Assembly (NCBI GenBank): GCA_000320605.2
Contig: KB445794.1
Coordinates: 1,336,033 to 1,400,032, forward strand
Source of the DNA: Gelatoporia subvermispora B
Taxonomy: Eukaryota; Basidiomycota; Agaricomycetes; Polyporales; Gelatoporiaceae
Length of the DNA: 64,000 nucleotides
Reading direction: 5' to 3'
The position numbers were made by a program, and so were the translations under genes. Below, piece after piece: positions 1 to 9,368 of the stretch. A model generated the notes under the pieces. That model saw only the letters and a program-made list of their open reading frames with translations. It did not search any database and was not told where the DNA came from. Position 1 is the stretch's first letter. Every line of letters starts with the position of its first letter.

Positions 1-487
1 TTACTTTGCAGAACGTCAACTACCAGCGCTACATGGAGGTCACTGTCGGTATCCCCCACAACAGGTGTGTATGCCTCGTGCCCGCCCGTGCTCTCTGATG
101 CTGAATACGTTTATGTGCAGCAACTGGCAAGACTGGGGCCTCCGACTGCAGCGCAAGACCGCGTTCCACGCCGCGTGCCAGTTCTTCTGCCGCCAGCTGA
201 GCATTGTCTTCTACGAGTCGGCCATGCCGGTCGTCTGGGCCGACGACGACACGCTCGAGCCCATCTCCTCATCGCCCATGCCTCCCTCCCCTCTGGCCGG
301 CGAGGACGAGGTGTCGGACATGCCGGACATGTCGGAGGCAGAGCCCGCACACAAGAGCGAGAGCGTCAGCTGGCTCGGCTTCCAGCCGCCGGCGTACCTC
401 CCCACAAATATTCGTGCACGCAAGTCGCGGAGCAAGAAGGCTATGCTACGCAGGATGGGCGGGGACGGCGGCGGAGGAGACGGCTAA
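1..487 (+). CDS. 3' end of a probable MscS-type mechanosensitive ion channel (partial)
   Basis: Only the last exons are in the window. A probable 3' splice site at base 11 opens an exon at 12-64, a 56-nt GT-AG intron follows at 65-120, and the last exon runs from 121 to the TAA at 485-487. The joined peptide contains IPHNSNWQDWGLRLQRKTAF and then an acidic, Ser/Pro-rich tail ending in a Gly-rich stretch. The NWQDWG...RRT/RKT pattern followed by a short alpha/beta stretch resembles, from memory, the cytosolic C-terminus of fungal MscS channels of the ER (Msy family). The pore-lining part lies upstream of the window, so the family call rests on this tail alone and stays tentative. The neighbouring tRNA gene lies 326 bp downstream on the other strand. 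Confidence 0.45.
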   Translation, partial: YFAERQLPALHGGHCRYPPQQVCMPRARPCSLMLNTFMCSNWQDWGLRLQRKTAFHAACQFFCRQLSIVFYESAMPVVWADDDTLEPISSSPMPPSPLAGEDEVSDMPDMSEAEPAHKSESVSWLGFQPPAYLPTNIRARKSRSKKAMLRRMGGDGGGGDG

Positions 488-812
488 TCCCCTGTGTCGG
501 CTAGCACATCCGTTCGGGACTGGATATTGTATGAAAATGTACCTGCTGCTTGCTGCTTTGCAACGCTTTTGTGCCTGTTGTAAACATGCGGCCACCCAAC
601 ATCACCCATACCATCTTACGTAGGATCTGAAGCTTCTATGACATAGAAGTCGGAGGCCCGCGGTCGTGACCGCGTTCGATCGTACCCATCACTTGTAACG
701 CTGTTTCGTACACATCGAACATGCACGGACATTGCTGCCAGGAAGGTTCCTTTAAGGAGGTTACTATCTATGTCCAAAGCTCAAGTGCTCAGGGACGCAA
801 AAATGAGCAAAA

Positions 813-908
813 GGGCTTAGCCGGGAATCGAACCCGGGACCTCCTCCAAGTGATCGCGGTTCATGACCACAACCCTAAGAAGGAATCATACCTCTAGACC
901 ACCAAGCC
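813..908 (-). tRNA. tRNA-Pro (anticodon AGG) with a 24-nt intron
   Basis: On the minus strand a full cloverleaf folds. The 7-bp acceptor stem pairs GGCTTGG with CTAAGCC (one G-U), followed by a D arm. The anticodon stem pairs CCTTC with GGAGG and carries loop TTAGGGT, and the T arm pairs CCGGG with CCCGG around TTCGATT. The anticodon AGG reads CCU (and CCC by inosine). A 24-nt intron at 849-872 interrupts the loop one base 3' of the anticodon, the canonical position for eukaryotic tRNA introns. The mature tRNA is 72 nt before CCA addition, which is not encoded. The opposite-strand B-box-like word GGTTCGATTCC serves as the internal pol III promoter. Confidence 0.95.
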
Positions 909-1224
909 TTGTTTAGTTTCTTCGCAAGTATCGTACTGGGCCGTTAGTGCATGTTCATTGTGGCGAGCTGCGATCGAGACCGAGACAGAGAACTTCCAAG
1001 TTCAATACAAGTGCTCTAAATGAGCCGCTGAAGCTCTACTTAGTTGTGTCATCCATCATCCGGTGCTAGTTCTTGCTCGCTGTCTGTATCATCCTTTACT
1101 GGCGACATCTCTGGGTAAGCCAAACGACGACCACTCTTGAGACCATTCATCCGTTCGCGTTCGCGGGCCGCCGCCTGTCTCTTGACGCCACAGCTTGCGC
1201 ACCGGTGAATTCACGGAACGAATC
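909..1224. other. Intergenic, tRNA-Pro to ARP8
   Basis: About 316 bp with no convincing coding tract. It must contain the promoter and 5' leader of ARP8, including the pol III upstream side of the minus-strand tRNA gene. No named motif could be assigned with confidence. Confidence 0.5.
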
Positions 1225-4200
1225 ATGCCCCGGGGCATCCCAAACGCAAAGCGCGATGAGTCGGCCATGCGCTACACCTCCTTTCATGTCCCCCTAGCGT
1301 CAGTCGGCTCCTTGCCTAGCTGTGCTCACTGAAATGAACCAGCTCCGCCGTTCTAGACCCAACCCGAAGCACCTCAGCTCGACATACCTCAAATCCGAGT
1401 CCCAGACTGTCTGGTCGCGGAACGCCGTCAAGGCGGGGAGGGGCAGGGCCCCCGACGAGTCCGGGGCGGCGACTCCGAGCGAGGTGCGCCTTTGCATTCC
1501 CGTTCTATCGCGCTCGTGAGCTGCCCGCTAACTCGCCCCGCACAGAGCCGGCGCGGCTCGAAGGTGCTCGTCATCCACCCCGGCTCGCGTTGCCTGAGGA
1601 TTGGGCGTGCGTCGGACGTGACGCCCTTGACGATCCCGAGCGTGATCGCGCGTAAGCACGCGCCGCCGGTACCTCCACCGCGCTACGTGGAAGGTATTGC
1701 CCGCCCTCGCAAGGATCGTCCGAAATCTCAGCTTCCACCTGTCCAGAACGGCGACGAGTATGCGGTTCCGTTCGACCCCAACGATCCGGTGCGTCTGTTG
1801 CTGGTAGCGAGAGACACAGGTTGCTGATCCCACCCGTGTGGCTGTAGTTTGAGACGAAGCTCGCGGCGATCACGATCTCTCTGCGAGATAGGATGCGCTT
1901 CTACAAGCTGCATGTGACGCAGAATGCTGCCAGCATCGCGACGACGTTCAATGAGTCCTTCGTCCCAGAGATTATACCTGAAGTGAACGATCCCTACCGC
2001 GTTGAGTGGTTGACAAATCCGAACGAGGACGTTCTGATCGGAGAAAAGGTCGAAGAATGACTTATGATCTTACAGTTCGTTGTGGACTGACGTTGAGGCA
2101 GGCTCTTCGCCTGGCAGATCCCCAAAGCTCGGGGTATGTGGTGCGAAGACCATTCCACGGTGGGAAGTTCAACACACGAGATTACTCGTCGATTGCACTC
2201 TGCCTAAGTGACATTGAGACTATCCTGCGGTTGACCCTACAGGAGAAGCTCGGAATCGATGAACAGTCCTATCAGGTACTTCGAGCGTCCCATCACTTTG
2301 CTCTCAATTACTACGAATCGACTCATATACGGGCAGGAATACTCGGTCGTATTGGTCATACCCGACTTTTACGACAGATTCTACGTTCAGGGCCTCGTAC
2401 GGATGCTCCTCATGACTATGGGCTTCAAGCAGCTGTGCGCGCAGCAGGTTCACCCCATTTATGTCGTTCTCGTTCGTTCTATGGCTGACTGCCGACGCAG
2501 GAGTCACTTGCTGCAACGTACGGTGCTGGTATCTCCAATGCGTGCGTCGTTGACATGGGTTCCACCAAGACGAGCATAGCATGTGTCGATGACGGGTTTG
2601 TCCTCCCGGAGACTCGGTACGATTACCTCGCAACGAATATTCCCTCGAAATACATCACCTAATATTTCAAAACTAGCATGCTTCTGGATATGGGTGGCGA
2701 CGATATCACAGAATTCTTCTACGTGCTACTCGAGAAGATCGGGTTCCCGTACAAGGACGTGGACCTTGCACGTTCGTATGACGTAGTCATCATCGAGGAC
2801 CTCAAGGCCCGGCTGTGTACGTTGGCTGAGGTGCGCTGCATTCCCATCCGTTTCTCATGCGATTCTGAGATACCGGCTCGATAGGGCGATGTCGCACTGA
2901 ATCTGTACGACTTCGTGGTGCGTAGGCCCGGGAAGCCTACGGAGAAGTACGGCTTGCGCGCGTACGACGAGACGATCCTTGCGCCAATGGCGAGTGGCAC
3001 ATCCGCAGGCCGGGCGGAGATGAAGAACTGACAGAGTCCCCGTGTTAGTGCCTCTTCGAACCGCGCGTCATCGAGTTTGACCAGAAGCGGGAGGGCCTGC
3101 ACCCCATCTCGCACCCTGACGTGACTGAAGGCCTCATCGAGCAGACGTCCGACTACTTCGTGAGTCTGTTCGCTCCTTCCAGGGCATTTCGCGCATTTAG
3201 GACGAAAGATTGCTAATGGGTGAGGCTTCTGTGATGTGACAGACACAAGCAATGGTGATATCGACGCAGCACCTTCTCCCAACTGCCGTACCCGCCACAC
3301 TCTCCGCGCCCGAGCAGCTCCAGACGCCTCCCGAACCGGGTACGCAGACACCCGGTGCATCGGCTGCAGGGGAGGTGTCCTTCGCGCCGTCGCCACAGGG
3401 CGCGCAGACAGCTGCAGGTACGCCACTCCAGGCCCCGCATTCTGGACTGCGTCGCGCTGACCCTCGAACGCCACATAGGAACCGCAGCTGCAACGCCCTC
3501 CGCGGACGGCGGCACCGCTGATGACGCTACGCCCACCAAAAATGAGGAAGACGAGAAGTTGGGCGAGGCGGAGAAGCCGCCCGGGGGCGACGGCTCGGCG
3601 GACGCGCCGATGGAGATCGCGGACGACGAGGGCGAGAGCAAGGCGCCCACGCCCTCCGCGACTGCGACCGCGAGCACGACGAATGCCAGCGCGACCCCGA
3701 CTGCGGCTGCCGCCGCGAACGGGAGTGTTGCCGTGGACGAGCAACCGAGCGCGGCGCCAGCGCCGACATTCCCGGGCGGTTATCCCATCGACGTGTGCTT
3801 CGAGGCGAGCAAGCTCCCGCTGGACGTCGCGATCTTCAACAGCGCGCGGGCCGCGGGTGGGGACGAGAAGATTCGGAAGTATCTGCGCGCAGTGCTGGTG
3901 GTGGGCGGGACGGCGCTCGTGCCGGGGATGGCACATGCGCTGGAGAGCAGGTGCGTTTCCGCTTTTGCTTCTGTCTTAGCGAGCACAGCACGTTGTGTGC
4001 CTCCCTGCTGGAAATGGCTCATATGTCCTTCTGCGCAACATATCTGTGGTCAAGGTTCAGATGCTGATGCTCGTCCCGCGTGTAGACTGCAGGCAATCGC
4101 GACGCCGCTCGTGCCGAACATGGAGAAGGTGCAGGTCGTCCCTGCGCCGAAGGACGTCGACCCGTCCATCCTCGCATGGAAAGGTGCAGCCGTACTGGGC

Positions 4201-4369
4201 AAGATGGACGGCGTCACCGACCTCTGGTTGACTGCAGCTGACTGGGTGCGTCTATCTGTCTATTCTTGCAAGGTTTGTGTTTGCATGCGCTGCGGCTGAC
4301 CTGATGTGCGGCTGCTCACAGGACCTCTTCGGCATGCGCGCGCTGAAGGAACGGTGCTTCTACCTTTGA
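1225..4369 (+). CDS. arp8: Actin-related protein 8, INO80 chromatin-remodelling subunit
   Basis: Nuclear actin-fold protein that, with actin, Arp4 and the INO80 HSA region, binds linker DNA and nucleosomes. Fourteen exons join to 762 codons: 1225-1302, 1343-1483, 1546-1788, 1848-2048, 2102-2275, 2337-2447, 2501-2616, 2677-2830, 2885-2989, 3049-3159, 3243-3417, 3479-3950, 4086-4245, 4322-4369. Family marks visible are STYLKSESQTVW near residue 40, VLVIHPGSRCLRIGRASD near 80, GEKALRL...FNTRDY near 222-250, DMGSTKTSIAC near 335, LDMGGDDITEFF, NLYDF and VVGGTALVPGMAHALESR near 680. Between about 485 and 590 lies an Ala/Pro/Glu-rich insertion. The 2990-3048 intron is GC-AG. The first intron is uncertain: the donor could be at 1288 or 1303, both in frame, and ATG 1225 was chosen because it adds the conserved TSFHVP segment. 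Confidence 0.9.
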
Positions 4370-5109
4370 GTGCCCCTGTGGATGTCCTGACGGGCGGGGG
4401 AGGATCTGGAAGGGGGCGTGATTTTGTGTGGCACCGCCGGCGAGCTCGGGGCTCGCGTGCGCTGGGGAGCATAAGGGAGCATGCTGCCGTGTGACTGTGT
4501 CGTCGGTTGCAGATGGCAACCGTCTGCGCATGTATCATACATGCTGGATATGACTCAATTGACTGAACTCTCCTCGCCGCCATGAGAATCGTCGTGCGGC
4601 CCATCTGTAATGCCACCATGTGATGAACTCCAGCGGCGTGTCAGCATGCAGACAGAGGGTACTTCTTCAATTACTCAATTACACAAGGGATGCTGCGCGC
4701 GCGCGCCAACAGCCCGGGTACAGTTACAATCCGACGATCCAAGATGTAAGAATGGGAGGTGAAGCTTCCAAATGTGTCAATGTGTCGAACGAACCAGTAT
4801 GCGAAAACGCATGATGAGGAGCCAATTGCGTGTCACAATAAGTCATCAAATAACCATAGTCCGTGCGGGGATGCGAGTGTTGCTGGGTATCGGTCAGAGG
4901 TCTTCCTCTCTCAAATTTGCAATTCCGAGACGACGCTTCATCATTATGATATCATCTCCCCCAATTGTCTTCCAGCGCTCGGTCAGTAGTAGCATCTCTG
5001 CCTTCCCTTGGCTGTTCGGTGCACGGGTATAACAAGTAGGGGGGTAGATTCGAGTCAAGATGGAAGGACAATCAGAACACGTTGGTTGGACATGAATTCA
5101 GCGCAACAC
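4370..5109. other. Intergenic, convergent 3' ends of ARP8 and the RING gene
   Basis: About 740 bp between two convergent stop codons. It holds only short shadow ORFs. It should contain both 3' untranslated regions. A small GC/CG dinucleotide run lies near 4694. No gene or repeat is seen. Confidence 0.6.
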
Positions 5110-6427
5110 TTACTCGTATCGAGCTTTCCATGCGATCTTCGCACGACCTTTCTCCCGCCAGTCTACGATCGGGGTATCTGGGATTACTAGACGTCCTCCT
5201 TTCTTGTTTGCTTTCGCGATATTGTGTAACTCCTGAGCCGAGGCTGTGAGGACTTCGACATGCTGCTCAATAACGCCATCTGCAAGGCGATTTGGTGTGA
5301 ATGGGCAGGAGCAGGAGGCGCGTTTGTGATGTGCGTTGGGCCATGGCAAGACCGTGCGGCATTTAGGGCAGTCCATCGGCTGATGGAATTTGCAACAATC
5401 GTCGTGGAATTTACCCAGATAATATTGAAGGATGCATAGGGAACAGAAGGTGTGCCCGCATTTCTCAGGTACCATGGTATAGGGAGCAGCCCTTTGGAAA
5501 AATTTCGTCAATGCAAGAGCATTTGTGACAACGGGTGGACTTACAAGACATCCAAGCATCTGCGAGCGGAAAGGCGGGGTATTAGAGCATGAGATGCCAT
5601 GTTAGCAGGTTAAGACGTACAGTTCACATTGAAACATGTCATCTAGCTTGTGAAGGGCTTGCTCGCCGCGGTCCACGCATAGATTTAGCATCAGCTCGTT
5701 GATCTGCTTCTCCCGCTTTTGAAGAGATTCTTCCTTCTTGGCGAGGTTTGCACTCTTGCGACTGAACTCCTTTTCGCGTCGCTCGATCTCTTTCTCCCGC
5801 TTGGCCAAGTCTGACTGGGCCTTCTGCTGCCGCACTCGGTGGTTTTCCACAAGCTCATCGAACTCCGTCAATCTCCTGCGGACGTGGTCGCGTACAATAT
5901 CAATGCTGACTTCCCCACTTTGCAGCCGCCGGTCGATATCCTCGACCTGCGTAGCTGCAGTTGCCGCTGACCCTTGGGTAGATTCAAGGTGTGGCTCAGT
6001 GGCGGTGGCGCTGACGGTGGCAGTAGCAACGAGGGAACCTAGTGCCGGAACGCGAGGGATCTGTTCAGGGGAGTGTGGCTGGTTCGACTGCTGGGACGCG
6101 GAATTTCTTGTAGTTGGAAGTAAGGGTCGATCGACCACAGTGCGGTTGGTGGATTCGGAATGAACGGACTCGGCAGGTGTGTCTTCCTTGAGCAGTCTAC
6201 GCCTCTTGGGCGCGGGAGGTCCCTCCATCTCTGCTGAGATACTTGCTTGTGCCCGTTTCCTCACTGGCGCAGAGCAAAACTCAGCAACGTGCATGGCTTG
6301 CGAGTAGCTATGGCTTGTGGCCACAGGACTTACGATTCCGTTCTCTAATAGCCGCCAAGGAACTCTGCCTCCCGGCAACTTGCTTTCCTTTCTGCTTATG
6401 GCTCTGCGAAGATGATCTGGTTTTCAT
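5110..6427 (-). CDS. RING-finger protein with central coiled coil (putative E3 ubiquitin ligase)
   Basis: Four exons (6427-6334, 6230-5621, 5559-5545, 5491-5110) join to 366 codons. The start ATG at 6427 opens a basic tract (MKTRSSSQSHKQKGK), then PAPKRRRLL, a likely nuclear signal. A strongly charged heptad-like segment at about residues 160-225 predicts a coiled coil. A C3HC4 RING follows: C233-x2-C236, C251-x-H253-x2-C256-x2-C259, C281-x2-C284. The second zinc cysteine is supplied by a 15-nt exon (5545-5559), so the correct RING appears only after splicing. RING domains usually recruit E2 enzymes; the substrate is unknown. The stop codon overlaps a consensus donor (GAGTAAGTG), so a further 3' exon cannot be excluded. 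It is divergent from the gene starting at 6916. Confidence 0.85.
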
Positions 6428-6915
6428 GTTCAAAATGACGAAGCGAAATGGTAATGATGAGGATTGTGACCAAGATGGACGAGCGGAACAACGAGCAGGA
6501 CCAAGCGAGCCACAAGCAACAGGCAACCTTGTGCGATTATGGCCACGTGGTTCCGAATGTCGGCATGGCACGTGCATCGTGACAAGCGCTCATGTGTGTC
6601 TGAACGGGCGTCTGCCACGGGCGCCGAACGAGTATCGTAAGCGCCGGCTCGTAGTAAGAAGGGCCTGTGTACGAACTTCAGCTTCGTCTCTGTTTTGGTC
6701 TCCCATTTATCTCAGATGTCAAATCAATTACAGCTCGTAGATCTTCGTTCGAAATATGTGCATTATGTAGATCTTCGTTTTGTGCTATCCTCACTTGCGC
6801 GAATGTTTGAATCTCACCGTCGGCGTCAGCCTCCGTTCTTGCAGTCAGCCCCAGCGGCGACACCCCGCGCGAATGCATTCTGATGCGAAGTTCGTGCTTC
6901 CTCTCATGCTCAGAC
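6428..6915. promoter_or_regulatory. Divergent promoter region, RING gene / PP1-motif gene
   Basis: The 488 bp between two head-to-head start codons must hold both promoters or a shared one. The minus-strand side is GC-rich; the plus-strand side contains a direct repeat of the word GTAGATCTTCGTT at about 6737 and 6766. No TATA box was assigned. Confidence 0.5.
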
Positions 6916-9112
6916 ATGGGCACCATCACGCCAGTGCGTCGCCCTCAGGCGCAATGGCGAAGTGCCATTCTGCAGCTCCCAAGTGCTTGCTCTTCTCGTA
7001 GTCTCGACATTTCGGATGTTTTAACTGCGGCTCACACTTGCGAAAATCTCCTTACTACATCTTTGACGTCTCTGCCGACGATAAGCAGCATACTCTCCTT
7101 TGACAATGTCCCTCCTTTTCCGACTGACGCAGCCCCGAAAGTCTTTCTGAACATGACCACGGTCCCGACTCTTGTTTACAGACCTTCTGATGGGCCACCT
7201 GCCATGCACTCTATTCCCACGGCGCCACGACTTAAGTCCATGCTGCTGGAACCCATATACATCCCGAAGTGGGCGGTAAGCTTCACCATGCCGCTTCTTG
7301 ACATCGATTGAACCTAGTGCTGCTCAGGAGGCCCTGCCAGCTGGTCTATCGCCGGTCTACAACCCGATCATCGAAGACGGATTCGAACAAGCCCTGGGAG
7401 CCTTCCCGGCGCCTCCATGGACCGCTCGAGGGTCTCTCATACCCTACGACGCTTTCCATGCTATCTTCCGCGATAAATCTCCTTGGCATGCGGGCCTCGC
7501 TGCTAACAGTATCGACTCGCGCCTATCTCTGTCTATTTCTGATTCGCTGGAGTTTGGGCTGTCTCCAATGCCTCGTCAGAACGATTTGGGTACTTCCGCT
7601 AGGGACATCTTCGGCGACGGTGAACGGCCCGCAATGCGAGATGGAGAGAGGCCACACCTCGTGCCTACTATCATGATCTCGAATTCGACAGCTGCGCTCC
7701 CGATCTCCTTGGAGTCCTCGCAGAGCTTGACGCGGGACGTTCCCTTGGCCGTCCGCAGGGGCCGAAACGTTCCCCCACCTCTGGCAATAGGCAAGATCAG
7801 GCTGTCTAATCCTAAACAGGACCCGTATCCGGACATTCCGTCTGCATTTCTGGGGTCTCCGTCAAGTTACAGTCCGACCTTTGAGTACTCCGCCGAATCG
7901 CCGACACCATCTATGGGTTTGGAGGCCATGTGCGCTGATCTCCGGTCTCGTTGTCCCGAAGTCCGAGCTCCGACCTCACCGACTAGGATGGACCATTCAG
8001 ATAAAAACACTCTCAATAATCCACTCCCACGGTCCTCTAGTGACGCAGAAAGCGACGAATGGGACTTTGCTAAAGATCTCCTTGAAGTATACAGTCAACG
8101 TCCCTCCACGCCCGATGGAAGATTATCCCCTGTACCTGGATCTGTGAATGCTCCGTCCGACACTATACCGTCACCAGACTGCTCCACTACTGCAGACGTG
8201 GACTCCTTCTCTTGGGCTTCGACTCCTACATTCGCAGATTCGACAGAACATAACGAAGACTCCCCGCCACCAGAGATCGAAGATCTCAGGACTCAACGGC
8301 GCAAGACCGTGATCATTGAAACTGGCAATCGTGCTTCGACATCACTGCGCCCAGACGGCTCCGCGCCGCACAATGATGAATCCGATCGCCCTGTGCCTTT
8401 CGAAGTGTCTGCCGGCTCGTGTTTTTCCCCAGCAGGCTGCCACCAGTCTACGCCTCCCCCGTGGTCTCGCCCCGCGAGCACCGCAACGGTCCGTCCAGTG
8501 CGAGGCATCCTGAAAGAGAAAAAGACCGTCCGCTTCTCCGTCGCGCCGAGTATGCACGAGTACCTGTCAGAGGACCACCACGAGCAGTCCGGGGCATCTC
8601 CACGCGGCACGTCCGAGCCTATCAAGCGGGGCTCTGCCGCCGTGCAGCAGCCATCTGCTCTCCGGCAGAGCTTCACACCTGGCGGCAACGCCGTGCCTGT
8701 GGACGCACCTGTGGAGCAGGCAGAGCCTAAACGTCCAACCTTCCCCAAGCACCCTGCTGTGCGCGCCGCTGCCCAACGCGCGTCAAGGCCGGCCTCAGTT
8801 GAGGCGCCTGCCCCCGCTGCAGCATCACCTGCGAGCCCAGAGCGGGCGCCGTTGCGCCCTGCGAACGGGCGACAGAGCCTGCCGCCGGCGAGGGCGCCTC
8901 AGTCGGCCGCGGGGCGGAGGAGCGTTGTCAAGGCTGAGGTCGGTACGCCCAAGCGACTCATGAAGACAGCGTCTGCGTCCCTTCCCGCTCGCCCCGCAGA
9001 CCAGTGTGTCACTCCTGTCAGCTCTGGAGGCAGAGCGCGCAGGGACTCGAGCGCACAGAAGAGCCGTATGCCAGTTCCGTTTCGCACTATTCTGACGAAA
9101 TTCAGGGCGTAG
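6916..9112 (+). CDS. Large disordered protein with SILK/RVxF protein phosphatase 1 docking motifs
   Basis: Two exons (6916-7275, 7328-9112) give 714 codons; the 52-nt intron ends at TGCTCAG. The second ATG of the upstream open frame (MGTITPVRR) is taken as start. There is no recognised catalytic domain. The sequence is rich in Ser, Pro, Thr and acidic patches, and its last 250 residues are Ala/Pro/Arg-rich, ending in MPVPFRTILTKF. At residues 513-523 it reads GILKEKKTVRF: GILK matches the SILK motif ([GS]IL[RK]) and KTVRF the RVxF motif, the two short motifs that bind the PP1 catalytic subunit. A regulatory or targeting subunit of PP1 is therefore a reasonable inference, but the substrate and location cannot be read from the sequence. 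Confidence 0.75.
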
Positions 9113-9368
9113 TACTTGAACGTCGGACGCTGTGAGGGAATGATACAAACTCTCGGAACCAATAAATTACGGAGATGTCTATGTTGGTTTACCGATACAT
9201 CGGGGGGAACGGTAGTTGTCTAGACCGGGGCTCTATCAGTGATTCAGTCCGCGATAAGTTATGGAAGCTTCTATGGAGTTGTGCTACATCGAAATGAGGC
9301 GGTGTCAATCAGAATAAATAGGATGAGATCGATCGAGAGAAGCGTCCTGGCATCTAATACACGGAGCA

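Noticed and set aside
2719..3936. 405-codon open frame on the minus strand
   Set aside because: It is antisense to ARP8 exons and introns; the plus strand has a full, family-matching spliced gene.
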